From Roseateles amylovorans (lineage in GTDB: Bacteria > Pseudomonadota > Gammaproteobacteria > Burkholderiales > Burkholderiaceae_C), in contig NZ_CP104562.2 of the NCBI RefSeq assembly GCF_025398155.2, positions 248,001-312,000 of the forward strand: a DNA stretch of 64,000 bases, in the 5' to 3' direction. Positions 17,340 to 25,912 of this stretch are shown here, piece after piece. A program made the translations under genes and the position numbers. The notes under the pieces are model-generated. The model searched no databases and was not told where the DNA came from. It saw only the letters and a list, made by a program, of their open reading frames with translations. Position 1 is the stretch's first letter, and every line of letters starts with the position of its first letter.

Positions 17340-18529
17340 CCACCTCAGTGACGATGGAGATGGATGCCGTCGTCATTGGCGGCGGCCCGGCCGGTGCCAC
17401 GGCAGCGGATGATCTCGCCCGTCAGGGCTACCGGGTGTTGCTGCTCGACCGTGCTGGTCGCATCAAACCCTGCGGCGGCGCCATTCCGCCACGGCTCATC
17501 GCCGATTTCGCGATCCCGAACGAGCTGCTGGTGGCCCGGGCGACAGCAGCCCGCATGGTCTCGCCCAAGGCCATCGAAGTGGACATCCCGATCGAGGGCG
17601 GCTTTGTCGGGATGGTGGATCGCGAGCAATTCGACGAATGGCTGCGGGCACGGGCCGCCACCCATGGCGCGCTGCGTCGGGTCGGCCAGTTCGAGCGATT
17701 GAGGCTGGATGAGGACGGTGTGCGCGTGGTGCATTTTCAGACCGACACCGGGCCTGAACAGGTGCGTACCCGTGCCGTCATCGGTGCCGATGGTGCCCGC
17801 TCCAAGGTGGCGCAGCAGGAAGTGCCGGGCGCAGACCAGGGCCGCTTTGTGTTCGCGTATCACGAGATCCTGGCCGTCCCCGAGGTGCCGCCCGTCGGTT
17901 ATGCCCCGAGCCGCTGCGAGGTGCACTACCGCGGCAGCCTGTCGCCCGATTTCTACGGCTGGGTGTTCCCGCATGGCGACAGCGTCAGCGTGGGCACCGG
18001 CAGCGCCGACAAAGGCTTCTCGCTGCGGCGCGGCGTCCTGCAACTGCGTGAGATCGCCGGGCTGACCCATGCCCGCACGTTGCGGCGCGAGGGGGCGCCC
18101 ATCCCGATGAAGCCGCTGCCGCGTTGGGACAACGGCCGAGATGTCGTCCTGGCCGGCGATGCGGCCGGCGTGGTGGCACCGGCCTCCGGCGAGGGCATCT
18201 ACTACGCGATGCTGGGCGGCCGGCTGGCGGCCGATGCGGTGGTGCAACTGCTTCAGACGGGCAATGTCCGCGCGCTGGCCGGCGCCCGTCGCCGCTTCAT
18301 GCGCGAGCATGGCCGGGTGTTCTGGGTGCTGGGGATGATGCAGCACTTCTGGTACCGCAGCGACAAGCGCCGCGAGCGCTTCGTGAGCATCTGCCGCGAC
18401 CGGGATGTGCAGCAACTGACCTTCGATGCCTATATGCACAAGCGCCTGGTGCGGGCCCGCCCGCTGACGCATCTGCGCATCTTCCTCAAGGACATGGCCC
18501 ATCTGCTGGGCTTGGCGAGGGTGTCATGA
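17336..18529 (+). CDS. bchP: Geranylgeranyl reductase (BChl a phytyl tail)
   Basis: A 397-residue flavoprotein that reduces the geranylgeranyl group to phytyl, using NADPH. The FAD-binding Rossmann motif is VVIGGGPAGATAADDLA near residue 12, followed by KPCGGAIPPRLI, typical of BchP/ChlP. The second FAD element is VVLAGDAAGVVAPASGEGI. Length is normal for BchP. It overlaps both neighbours by 4 nt. The identification is strong from motifs and from the bchG-bch2-bchP order. Confidence 0.96.
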   Translation: MTTSVTMEMDAVVIGGGPAGATAADDLARQGYRVLLLDRAGRIKPCGGAIPPRLIADFAIPNELLVARATAARMVSPKAIEVDIPIEGGFVGMVDREQFDEWLRARAATHGALRRVGQFERLRLDEDGVRVVHFQTDTGPEQVRTRAVIGADGARSKVAQQEVPGADQGRFVFAYHEILAVPEVPPVGYAPSRCEVHYRGSLSPDFYGWVFPHGDSVSVGTGSADKGFSLRRGVLQLREIAGLTHARTLRREGAPIPMKPLPRWDNGRDVVLAGDAAGVVAPASGEGIYYAMLGGRLAADAVVQLLQTGNVRALAGARRRFMREHGRVFWVLGMMQHFWYRSDKRRERFVSICRDRDVQQLTFDAYMHKRLVRARPLTHLRIFLKDMAHLLGLARVS

Positions 18530-18813
18530 CCGAGCATGAGCTGCTGCTGCGCATGAGCGAGCTGGTGCTGGTCGCGAGCGTGATCGAATTGCTCTGGCTG
18601 CTGACCCGCCGCCTTGCAAGGCCATCCGGCCTGGTGCCCAATCTGCTGGCCGGCATCAGCCTGGCCCTGGCCTTGCGACTGGGCCTGGGCGGTGCGGGTG
18701 TGCTCTGGATCGGCGCCTGCCTGGCGTCGGCCGGCATCAGTCATCTTCTCGACCTTCGGGCCCGCTGGCACCGACCGGTCGTGGTTCTCCCCCCTCGACG
18801 CCAGCAGACATGA
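18526..18813 (+). CDS. Small membrane protein of unknown function in the bchG-P operon
   Basis: A 95-residue protein, MTEHELLLRMSELVLVASVI at the start, with about three hydrophobic segments (LVASVIELLWLL, GLVPNLLAGISLALALRL and VLWIGACLASAGISHLL) and a basic C-terminus. No family was recognised. The ATG overlaps the bchP stop (ATGA), and the HiPIP gene follows 12 nt after its stop, so it is probably translated and co-transcribed. Position suggests a role near pigment or electron-carrier biogenesis, which is inference only. Confidence 0.65.
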   Translation: MTEHELLLRMSELVLVASVIELLWLLTRRLARPSGLVPNLLAGISLALALRLGLGGAGVLWIGACLASAGISHLLDLRARWHRPVVVLPPRRQQT

Positions 18814-18825
18814 AAGGCTTCCCCC

Positions 18826-19128
18826 ATGAACAGCCGTCGCCAGTTCATCCGCCTCGTTCCCCTGGCCGGTGCCGGCCTTCTGATTGGCCCCGCCTGGTCG
18901 CAGGCGATGGTCGACGAGAAGGATCCCACCGCCACCTCGCTGGCCTATCACGCCGATGCCAGCAAGGTAGACAAGGCCAAGCAGCCGAAATATGTCGCCG
19001 GCGCGGCTTGCGCCAACTGCGCGCTCTACCAGGGCAAGGCGGGCGCAGCAGCCGGGCCCTGCCCGATCTTTGCGGGCAAGCAGGTCGCGGCCAAGGGCTG
19101 GTGCTCCGCCTATGTGAAGAAGGCCTGA
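18826..19128 (+). CDS. High-potential iron-sulfur protein (HiPIP)
   Basis: A 100-residue periplasmic electron carrier. The Tat-type signal is SRRQFIRLVPLAGAGLLIG, with probable cleavage after WSQA. The mature part has the four cluster cysteines in CANCALYQGKAGAAAGPCPI and KGWCSAYVKK. In Rubrivivax-like bacteria HiPIP carries electrons from cytochrome bc1 to the tetraheme PufC on the reaction centre. Its place behind bchP, and PufC encoded at 42102, fit that role. A Shine-Dalgarno-like AAGG lies upstream of the ATG. Confidence 0.95.
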   Translation: MNSRRQFIRLVPLAGAGLLIGPAWSQAMVDEKDPTATSLAYHADASKVDKAKQPKYVAGAACANCALYQGKAGAAAGPCPIFAGKQVAAKGWCSAYVKKA

Positions 19129-19180
19129 GCGTCACGCTCAGGGTCCCCCGTCGCCCGCACCGCGCCGCCGGCATCACCTC

Positions 19181-20488
19181 ATGAGGCTGCTGCCGGCCGA
19201 CCTTCCCGAACGCGCGGCGCTCGCCCTGGAGGTGCATGCCCGTCCGTCCGAGCCGTTGGCCGCCCCTGGGCGCGCCAGCTACGTGGCGGTGCTGGTGGAT
19301 GCCGATGAACGCGAGCGCGAGCTCGCTCATCTGGCGCGCCTGTGCCGACAGCACGGGCAACTGACGCCGGCGGCCGATGCGGTGCATTGGAGTGGCAGCG
19401 TCGGCCCGCTGCGCCTGAAGTGGGAACGTCATGGCGAGTTCTCCAGCTACACCCTGCTGACGGCATCTGCCGGCGGCGAGCCCTTTGCGGACTCCGCAGC
19501 GAACCTGCTGCCCGCAGGCTGGCTGGCCGGCGTCCCCGGGCTGACGGTCTATGCCGGCCATGCCGAGCTGCTGTCTCCGACCGAAGGAGGCGCTCTGGGC
19601 GATCTGCTGCAGCAGTGCTTCGGCGGCCGCACCGTCGTGGGCAGTGCCCTGGGCGACGGCGCCGGCCTGGCCTATTCCGATTTCCTCACCCATGGCGACG
19701 GCTTCGGCCGCATCCTGCTGATCGACCAGGGGTTCACGCCACTGGTCGCCGGCCGCATGCTGCAACGGCTGTTCGAGATCGAGGCCTACCGGATGATGGC
19801 GCTGCTGGCCTTTCCGGTGGCGCGTCGCCTCTCGCCGCGCCTGATGGCGATCGAGCGCTCACTGGCAGCGCTGGCCGACAGCATCGCCGCCGGCAATGCC
19901 CGAGAAACCGGCCGCGATGAAAACCTGCTGCAGGAACTGACCCGGCTGGCGGCCGAGATCGAGAGCGGCCTGGCGGCCAGCCAATATCGCTTCGCCGCCT
20001 GCCGCGCCTATGCCGATCTGGTGCGCACCCGCATCGACGAATTGAGGGAGCGGCGGCTCTCCGGACTGCAGACGCTGGATGAATTCATGTCGCGTCGCTT
20101 CACACCGGCGGTGGCCACCTGCGCGACGGTGTCGCGGCGCATGCACGACCTGTCCGAACGGGTGGCCCAGGCCAGCCATCTGCTGTCGACCCGGGTGGAC
20201 ATCGTGCGGGAGCAGCAAAACCTGGCGCTGCTGGCCTCGATGGATCGCCGCGCCAAGCTGCAGCTGCGGCTTCAGCAAACGGTGGAAGGGCTGTCGATCG
20301 CCGCCATCGTCTACTACCTGGCCGGTGTGATCGGTTACCTGGCCAAGGGCAGTCGATCGCTGGGGCTGAATCTGGACGTGGATCTGTTTGTCGGTCTCAG
20401 CGTTCCAGTGCTGGCCCTGCTGACCTTTCAGACCGTGCGGCGGGCACGGCGTCGCGCCAGCGATCCGGACACGAAGAACGGGCATTGA
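19181..20488 (+). CDS. DUF3422 family membrane protein
   Basis: A 435-residue protein recognised as DUF3422 from ALALEVHARPSEPLAAPGRA at the N-terminus and HGDGFGRILLIDQGFTP in the middle. The C-terminus has two hydrophobic segments (SIAAIVYYLAGVIGYLA and LFVGLSVPVLALLTF) and a basic tail, so it is probably anchored in the inner membrane with the large part in the cytoplasm. The function of the family is not known to me. It ends 1 nt before bchI, which ties its expression to magnesium chelatase. Confidence 0.85.
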   Translation: MRLLPADLPERAALALEVHARPSEPLAAPGRASYVAVLVDADERERELAHLARLCRQHGQLTPAADAVHWSGSVGPLRLKWERHGEFSSYTLLTASAGGEPFADSAANLLPAGWLAGVPGLTVYAGHAELLSPTEGGALGDLLQQCFGGRTVVGSALGDGAGLAYSDFLTHGDGFGRILLIDQGFTPLVAGRMLQRLFEIEAYRMMALLAFPVARRLSPRLMAIERSLAALADSIAAGNARETGRDENLLQELTRLAAEIESGLAASQYRFAACRAYADLVRTRIDELRERRLSGLQTLDEFMSRRFTPAVATCATVSRRMHDLSERVAQASHLLSTRVDIVREQQNLALLASMDRRAKLQLRLQQTVEGLSIAAIVYYLAGVIGYLAKGSRSLGLNLDVDLFVGLSVPVLALLTFQTVRRARRRASDPDTKNGH

Positions 20489-20489
20489 G

Positions 20490-21518
20490 ATGAGCACCCC
20501 CTATCCTTTCTCCGCCCTCGTCGGCCAGGACGAGATGAAACGCGCCATCCTCATCGCTGCGGTGGAACCTGCCATTGGCGGCCTGCTGGTGCTGGGGGAT
20601 CGAGGCACCGGCAAGTCGACCGCGGTGCGCGCACTCGCGGCCCTGCTGCCCAAGATGCGGGCGGTGCAGGGCTGTCGCTACCACTGTGATCCGGACGCCT
20701 CCACCGCCGCTGCGGCGTGCGAGGACTGCGCACGGCTCAAGTCCGGCACCCGCATCAAGACCGATCTGCTGCCGGTGCCGGTGGTGGACCTGCCCCTGGG
20801 CGCCAGCGAAGACCGGGTGCTGGGCGCGCTCGACCTGGAGCGTGCGCTGTCGCAGGGGGTGAAGGTCTTCGAACCCGGTCTGCTGGCCAAGGCCCATCGT
20901 GGCTTTCTCTACATCGACGAAGTGAACCTGCTGGAGGACCACCTGGTGGACCTGCTGATCGATGTGGCTGCCTCCGGCGAGAACCTGATCGAGCGCGAAG
21001 GCCTGAGCCTGCGCCACCCGGCGCGCTTTGTGCTGATCGGCAGCGGGAATCCGGAGGAAGGGGAACTGCGTCCGCAGTTGCAGGACCGCTTCGGCCTGTC
21101 GGTGGAGGTGCGCACCCCGTCGGACATCGGACAGCGGGTGGAGGTGGTGCGTCGGCGCGATGCCTATGAGCGCGATCCGGCCGCCTTCCATGCGCAATGG
21201 GCCAAAGCCGATGCCCGGGTGCGTCGCCAGATCCTGCAGGCGCGGGAGCGTCTGACCGGGCTCACCGTGGGGGACGATGTCCTGCACCGCGCGGCCGAGT
21301 TGTGTGTGGCGGTGCAGAGCGACGGCCTGCGCGGCGAGCTCACCCTGATGCGGGCCGCACGGGCGCTAGCGGCCTTGGAGGGGGATGCGGCGGTGACGCT
21401 GGATCACCTGCGCGAAGTCGCGGTGCCCGCCCTGCGCCATCGACTGCGCCGCAATCCGCTGGACGACACGGCGTCGGGCGAGCGCATCGAACGTGCGGTC
21501 ACCGAGCTATGGTGCTGA
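20490..21518 (+). CDS. bchI: Magnesium chelatase ATPase subunit I
   Basis: A 342-residue AAA+ ATPase that, as a hexamer with BchD, drives Mg2+ insertion by BchH. Walker A is GDRGTGKST at residues 36-44; Walker B is FLYIDEVNLL. The BchI-typical insert CEDCARLKSGTR and the sensor region LIGSGNPEEGELRPQLQDRF are present. The ATG is 1 nt after the DUF3422 stop. Its 3' end overlaps the bchD start. Confidence 0.97.
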   Translation: MSTPYPFSALVGQDEMKRAILIAAVEPAIGGLLVLGDRGTGKSTAVRALAALLPKMRAVQGCRYHCDPDASTAAAACEDCARLKSGTRIKTDLLPVPVVDLPLGASEDRVLGALDLERALSQGVKVFEPGLLAKAHRGFLYIDEVNLLEDHLVDLLIDVAASGENLIEREGLSLRHPARFVLIGSGNPEEGELRPQLQDRFGLSVEVRTPSDIGQRVEVVRRRDAYERDPAAFHAQWAKADARVRRQILQARERLTGLTVGDDVLHRAAELCVAVQSDGLRGELTLMRAARALAALEGDAAVTLDHLREVAVPALRHRLRRNPLDDTASGERIERAVTELWC

Positions 21519-23443
21519 GCGCCTGGCCGCCGGCCTGGCAGGCCGCATGGCTGCTGGCGGTCGACCCGGTGGGCCTGGGGGGGCTCGTCCTGCGCGGAGG
21601 GGCCAGCCCGTTTCGAGACGCCTTGCTGGCCGATCTGCGCCAGGCCTTGCCGCCTGCTACGCCATGGCGACGCTTGCCGCTGAATGTGGATGATGAGCGG
21701 CTGCTCGGCGGACTGGACCTCGGCCTGAGCCTGGCGGCCGGACGCCCGGTCCATCAGGCGGGACTGTTGGCCGAGGCGGCCGGTGGCGTGGTGGTGCTGC
21801 CCATGGCCGAGCGGGCCGATGCGGGGCTGGCAGGACGCTTGGCCGCGCAGCTGGAGGCGGGCGCCGGGATGTGCGTCGTGGCGCTGGATGAAGGCCTTGC
21901 CGAGGATGAAACACTGCCGGCGGCCCTGACCGAGCGGCTGGGGTTGATGGCGACATTGACGGCGACGGCGATGGTCCCTCAGGAACGGGCCGCAGCCTCC
22001 GGGTCGACATCGGCAAGCGCGCTGACCGCACCTGCCGATTCGACCGCGCCGCCCGCGCCGCCCATGACCGTGGCCGAAGTGCTCGCCGCACGCGCCCGCT
22101 TGGCCGCCGTGCCGTGTGATGCGGAGGTGGTGCAGGCCCTGTGCGCCACGGCGGCCGCGCTGGGATTGAATTCGATGCGCACCGTCTGGCAGGCCTGGTG
22201 TGCCGCGCGCGCCGCGGCGGCGCTGGCCGGGCGCGAGGCCGTCCATCAGGCCGATGCCGAATTGGCCGCTCGCCTGGTGCTCGCACCGCGTGCCCGCGCG
22301 TTGCCGCAGGCCGCCGATGGCGACGCTCAACAGACACCTCCGGACGCGTCGTCCGCCGCGAGCGATGCAAACGAGTCCCCGGAGAAGGAACAGGACAGCG
22401 AGCGCCGCAGGGAGGCGGATGCGGATGCCGATGCCGATGCGAAGGCGGAGGGCGCTCCTGATGCCGATCCGCGAAACGATCCCCGCAACGATCCCCGCAA
22501 CGAGCCCTCCGACGCCAGCCGTCACGCCGAGACCTCCGTCCAAGCCCTGCAGGACCAGACCCTGGCGGCGGCCCGCGCCGCCATCCCACCGGGCCTGCTC
22601 GAAAGTCTGGCCGGTGGTGTGCCGCGCACCGGCGGCGGCAGCGGCCGCAAGGGCGCGCCGGCTCGCCCGGCCCAGAGCGGTCGCCCGTTGACACCGCGCC
22701 GGGGCCCGATGCGTCGTGGCAGCCGCATCGACCTGCTGGCCACGTTGCGTGCGGCGGTGCCGTGGCAGCGGCTGCGGGAGGCCGAGCGGGCGCAACAAGG
22801 GCTGCCGCCCGCCACCACCGCGTTGCTGCTGCGCCGCGACGACCTCCATCTCAAACGCTTCCGCCGGCCGCAGGAAACGACCACCGTCTTTGTGGTCGAT
22901 GCCTCCGGCTCCCAGGCGATGAGCCGCCTGGCCGAGGCCAAGGGGGCGGTGGAGCTGCTGCTGGCGGACTGCTATGTGCGCCGCGACCGTGTCGCCTTGC
23001 TGGCGTTCCGGGGTGCGGGTGCCGAGTTGCTGCTGTCACCCACCCGCTCGCTGGCACGGGCGCGGCGCGCCCTCAGCAGCCTGCCCGGTGGCGGCGGGAC
23101 GCCCCTGGCGGCCGGCATCGAGGCCGCCTGGCTGCTGGGCTGCCGTGTGCAGGCCCGGGAAGGCGGCCGGGTGGTGCTGGTCTTCCTCACCGATGCCCGG
23201 GCCAACATCGCCCGCGATGGCAGCGGCGGCCGCCTCCAGGCGGCCCAGGATGCGCTGTCTGCGGCCAGACGGCTGCGCACCGACGGCCTGCGGAGCCTGC
23301 TCATCGACACCTCGTCCCGCCCCGAACCCGCCGCCCTGGTGCTGGCGCAGGCCATGGGCGCGCGTTATGTGCCCTTGCCGCATGGCCAGGCGGCGCAGGT
23401 CTATGCGGCGGTGTCAGCGGCCGTGTCGGCCCCGGCGGTCTGA
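21509..23443 (+). CDS. bchD: Magnesium chelatase subunit D
   Basis: A 644-residue chelatase subunit with a degenerate AAA+ N-terminal half, an acidic low-complexity linker (about residues 275-335, with an EADADADADAKAEG stretch and a NDPR repeat) and a C-terminal von Willebrand A domain. The metal-binding MIDAS motif is VVDASGSQAM near residue 462. The ATG at 21509 overlaps the last codons of bchI; the frame is open further upstream only as a shadow of bchI. The 3' end overlaps the convergent bchO by 43 nt. Confidence 0.95.
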   Translation: MVLSAWPPAWQAAWLLAVDPVGLGGLVLRGGASPFRDALLADLRQALPPATPWRRLPLNVDDERLLGGLDLGLSLAAGRPVHQAGLLAEAAGGVVVLPMAERADAGLAGRLAAQLEAGAGMCVVALDEGLAEDETLPAALTERLGLMATLTATAMVPQERAAASGSTSASALTAPADSTAPPAPPMTVAEVLAARARLAAVPCDAEVVQALCATAAALGLNSMRTVWQAWCAARAAAALAGREAVHQADAELAARLVLAPRARALPQAADGDAQQTPPDASSAASDANESPEKEQDSERRREADADADADAKAEGAPDADPRNDPRNDPRNEPSDASRHAETSVQALQDQTLAAARAAIPPGLLESLAGGVPRTGGGSGRKGAPARPAQSGRPLTPRRGPMRRGSRIDLLATLRAAVPWQRLREAERAQQGLPPATTALLLRRDDLHLKRFRRPQETTTVFVVDASGSQAMSRLAEAKGAVELLLADCYVRRDRVALLAFRGAGAELLLSPTRSLARARRALSSLPGGGGTPLAAGIEAAWLLGCRVQAREGGRVVLVFLTDARANIARDGSGGRLQAAQDALSAARRLRTDGLRSLLIDTSSRPEPAALVLAQAMGARYVPLPHGQAAQVYAAVSAAVSAPAV

Positions 23444-24297
23444 TCCCGCAGTTCCATCAGCAGCGCATTGATCGACGCGGGTGCTTCCTCATGGGCCAGA
23501 TGGCCCAATCCCCTCAAGGGGATAAAGCGTCCCTGCTTGAGCTGACGCGCCAATTCCAGCGAGCGCACCGGCGCCGTGGTGCGGTCCGCCAATCCAGCCA
23601 CCAGCCAGAGCGGCATGCCCAGCGCCGGCAGCCGCGCCCTCAGCGTCTCCAGCCGCCAATGGGCCAGCATGTCCAGCACGCCCCGCACGTGCGCCGGTTG
23701 GCTCAGCAGCGCGCGGTAATGGGCCACGCCGTCCTCATCCAGTTGCGATCCGGTGGACGCAATCAAGTGGCCGAGCGCGCGCGGCTGGGCCGCATGACGG
23801 GTGACCCAGGACGGCAGCAGGTCGCTGCGGGACGCCCAGCGGGCCACGGTGGGCGCCACCAGGCCCATCAGACCGGGCAGGGGCTCGAGGGCGCCATTCA
23901 CCGCCAGCAGGCCTCGCAGCGACGGCGTCCCCCGGTCCAAGGCCAGTTGCGCCATCACCGCCGCCCCGGCGGAATGCCCGGCCGCCAGCACCGGCGCACA
24001 GTCCAGGACCCGCAGCAGCTCCGCCACCGCCTCGGCCATGCGCGGCAGGCTGGCCTGCCGGTCCGCAAAAGGCGCGCTGCCCCCGTGCCCGGGAAGGTCC
24101 GGCACGATCACCCGGAAATGGGTCGCCAGCCCCGGCAGGCACCGTCGCCACGACTGCAGCGAGGAGCCGGTGCCGTGCAGCAGCAGCAGGCCCGGCGCCG
24201 GCCCGGTGGCCGTCGAGGCCTTGGGGCCGACGCATTGCACCCGCCAGCGCAGGCCTGCGGCCAGGACGGTCTCCGGGGGGGACAGATCAGGTGGCAT
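23401..24297 (-). CDS. bchO: BchO, alpha/beta hydrolase associated with Mg chelatase
   Basis: A 298-residue alpha/beta hydrolase. The oxyanion-hole region is LLLLHGTGSSLQSW, the nucleophile elbow is AAGHSAGAAVMAQ (Ser in GHSAG), and the late acid/His region is LRGLGHLAHEEAP. In PGCs this gene is adjacent to bchID and called bchO; its exact role is not settled, though it is linked to Mg-chelatase activity. It is transcribed towards bchD and overlaps its 3' end, and it shares its upstream region with crtI. Confidence 0.9.
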   Translation of the reverse strand: MPPDLSPPETVLAAGLRWRVQCVGPKASTATGPAPGLLLLHGTGSSLQSWRRCLPGLATHFRVIVPDLPGHGGSAPFADRQASLPRMAEAVAELLRVLDCAPVLAAGHSAGAAVMAQLALDRGTPSLRGLLAVNGALEPLPGLMGLVAPTVARWASRSDLLPSWVTRHAAQPRALGHLIASTGSQLDEDGVAHYRALLSQPAHVRGVLDMLAHWRLETLRARLPALGMPLWLVAGLADRTTAPVRSLELARQLKQGRFIPLRGLGHLAHEEAPASINALLMELRDQTAGADTAADTAA

Positions 24298-24302
24298 GCG
24301 GG

Positions 24303-24331
24303 TTGTAAACTAAAGTGGACAAGAATAAGAT
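24303..24331 (+). promoter_or_regulatory. crtI promoter, possible leaderless start
   Basis: TTGTAA (24303-24308), 17-nt spacer, TAAGAT (24326-24331). The crtI ATG at 24338 is the seventh base after the -10, the usual start point for transcription. No Shine-Dalgarno sequence lies before the ATG. The PpsR-type box covers the -35 and most of the spacer. Confidence 0.55.
24304..24321. promoter_or_regulatory. PpsR/CrtJ-type operator, TGT-N12-ACA (perfect)
   Basis: TGT at 24304-24306 and ACA at 24319-24321 with 12 nt between. It lies in the divergent gap between bchO and crtI and overlaps the proposed crtI -35, so it could control both genes. Confidence 0.78.
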
Positions 24332-24337
24332 AAATGC

Positions 24338-25912
24338 ATGTTGACAGAAAGCCCAGGCGCGTCTGCCGCTGCCGCCTCCTCGCCACATGCCGTGATCATC
24401 GGCAGTGGATTCGGTGGTCTGGCCGCAGCGGTGCGGTTGGGCGCACGAGGTTACCGAGTGACGGTGCTGGAACAGCTCGATGCGCCTGGAGGCCGCGGGT
24501 ATGTGCATCGGCAGGATGGCTTCACCTTTGATGCGGGTCCCACGGTCATCACCGCGCCGTTCCTGTTTGAGGAGCTGTGGACCCTGTGCGGCAAGCGGCT
24601 CGCCGACGATGTCGAGCTCCGTCCCGTCGCTCCGTTCTACCGGGTGCGATTCCACGACGGCACCACCTTCGACTACACCGGCGACGCCCAGGCCATGCGG
24701 GCCGAGGTGGCCCGGCTCGCGCCGGGTGATGTGGCGGGATATGAGCGGTTTCTGCAGGCCAGCGAGGCCATCTACCGGGTCGGCTTCGAGCAATTGGGCC
24801 ATGTGTCCTTCGAGCGTTGGACCGACATGGCCCGCGTGCTGCCCGACCTGCTCAAGCTGGAGGGCTTTCGCACCGTCTGGGGCCTGGCCTGCAAGCATGT
24901 GAAGGACGAGAAGCTGCGGGTAGTCCTGACCTTCCAGTCCCTGCTGGTGGGCGGCAATCCGTTTTCGACCACCTCGGTCTACTGCCTGATCGCCTTTCTG
25001 GAGCGCCGCTTCGGGGTGCACTTCGCCATGGGCGGCACCGGCGCGCTGGTGCGCGGCCTGGTGGGCCTGATCGAAGGGCAGGGCGGCCGGGTGCGCTGCG
25101 GCGCGTCGGTGCAGGAGATCCTGGTCGACGAGGGGGCAGCCTGCGGCGTGCAGTTGACCTCCGGCGAGCGAGTAATGGCCGATGTGGTGGTCTCCAATGC
25201 GGACTCGGCCTGGACCTACCGCCACCTGTTGCCCGCGCGCTACCGCCATCGCTGGACCGACCGCCGCATCGACCGGGCGCGGTATTCGATGAGCCTGTTC
25301 GTCTGGTACTTCGGGACCCGCCGCCAGTATCCCGACGTCGCCCATCACACCATCTCGCTGGGCCCGCGCTACCGGGGGCTGCTGGATGACATCTTCCGCC
25401 GCAAGCATCTGGCCGATGATTTCAGCCTCTATTTGCATCGCCCCACCGCGACCGATCCCAGCTTGGCACCGCCCGGATGCGACACCTTCTATGTGCTGTC
25501 GCCGGTGCCTCATCTGGAAGCCGGAGTGGATTGGCGCGAGCGTGCCGAGCCCTACCGCGCGGCCATTGCCCAGCGCCTGTCGGAGACGCTGCTGCCGGGG
25601 TTGGAGCAGGAGGTGATCAGCTCGCTGATGCTGACGCCGCAGGGATTCGAGGATCGGCTGAGCGCCTACAAGGGCGCTGCCTTTTCGCTGGAACCGGTGC
25701 TCACGCAGAGCGCCTGGTTCCGTCCGCACAACCGCAGCGAGGAGGTGGAGCGCCTCTACCTCGTCGGGGCCGGCACCCATCCGGGGGCGGGGCTTCCGGG
25801 CGTGTTGTCGTCGGCACGGGTGCTGGACGCGGTGGTGCCTCACGGCCGCGACCTGAGCCGGCCGGTCACCCCTTTGGTCCAGGAAGGACTTGTCCATGCA
25901 CGACCCGCGTGA
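24338..25912 (+). CDS. crtI: Phytoene desaturase
   Basis: A 524-residue FAD-dependent enzyme that desaturates phytoene to neurosporene or lycopene. The dinucleotide motif is VIIGSGFGGLAAAVRLGARG near residue 15, continuing to LEQLDAPGGRGYV. The C-terminal CrtI signature is LYLVGAGTHPGAGLPGVLSS. Length is usual for bacterial CrtI. Expression is probably set by the PpsR-type box just upstream. Its 3' end overlaps the crtB start by 17 nt. Confidence 0.96.
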   Translation: MLTESPGASAAAASSPHAVIIGSGFGGLAAAVRLGARGYRVTVLEQLDAPGGRGYVHRQDGFTFDAGPTVITAPFLFEELWTLCGKRLADDVELRPVAPFYRVRFHDGTTFDYTGDAQAMRAEVARLAPGDVAGYERFLQASEAIYRVGFEQLGHVSFERWTDMARVLPDLLKLEGFRTVWGLACKHVKDEKLRVVLTFQSLLVGGNPFSTTSVYCLIAFLERRFGVHFAMGGTGALVRGLVGLIEGQGGRVRCGASVQEILVDEGAACGVQLTSGERVMADVVVSNADSAWTYRHLLPARYRHRWTDRRIDRARYSMSLFVWYFGTRRQYPDVAHHTISLGPRYRGLLDDIFRRKHLADDFSLYLHRPTATDPSLAPPGCDTFYVLSPVPHLEAGVDWRERAEPYRAAIAQRLSETLLPGLEQEVISSLMLTPQGFEDRLSAYKGAAFSLEPVLTQSAWFRPHNRSEEVERLYLVGAGTHPGAGLPGVLSSARVLDAVVPHGRDLSRPVTPLVQEGLVHARPA

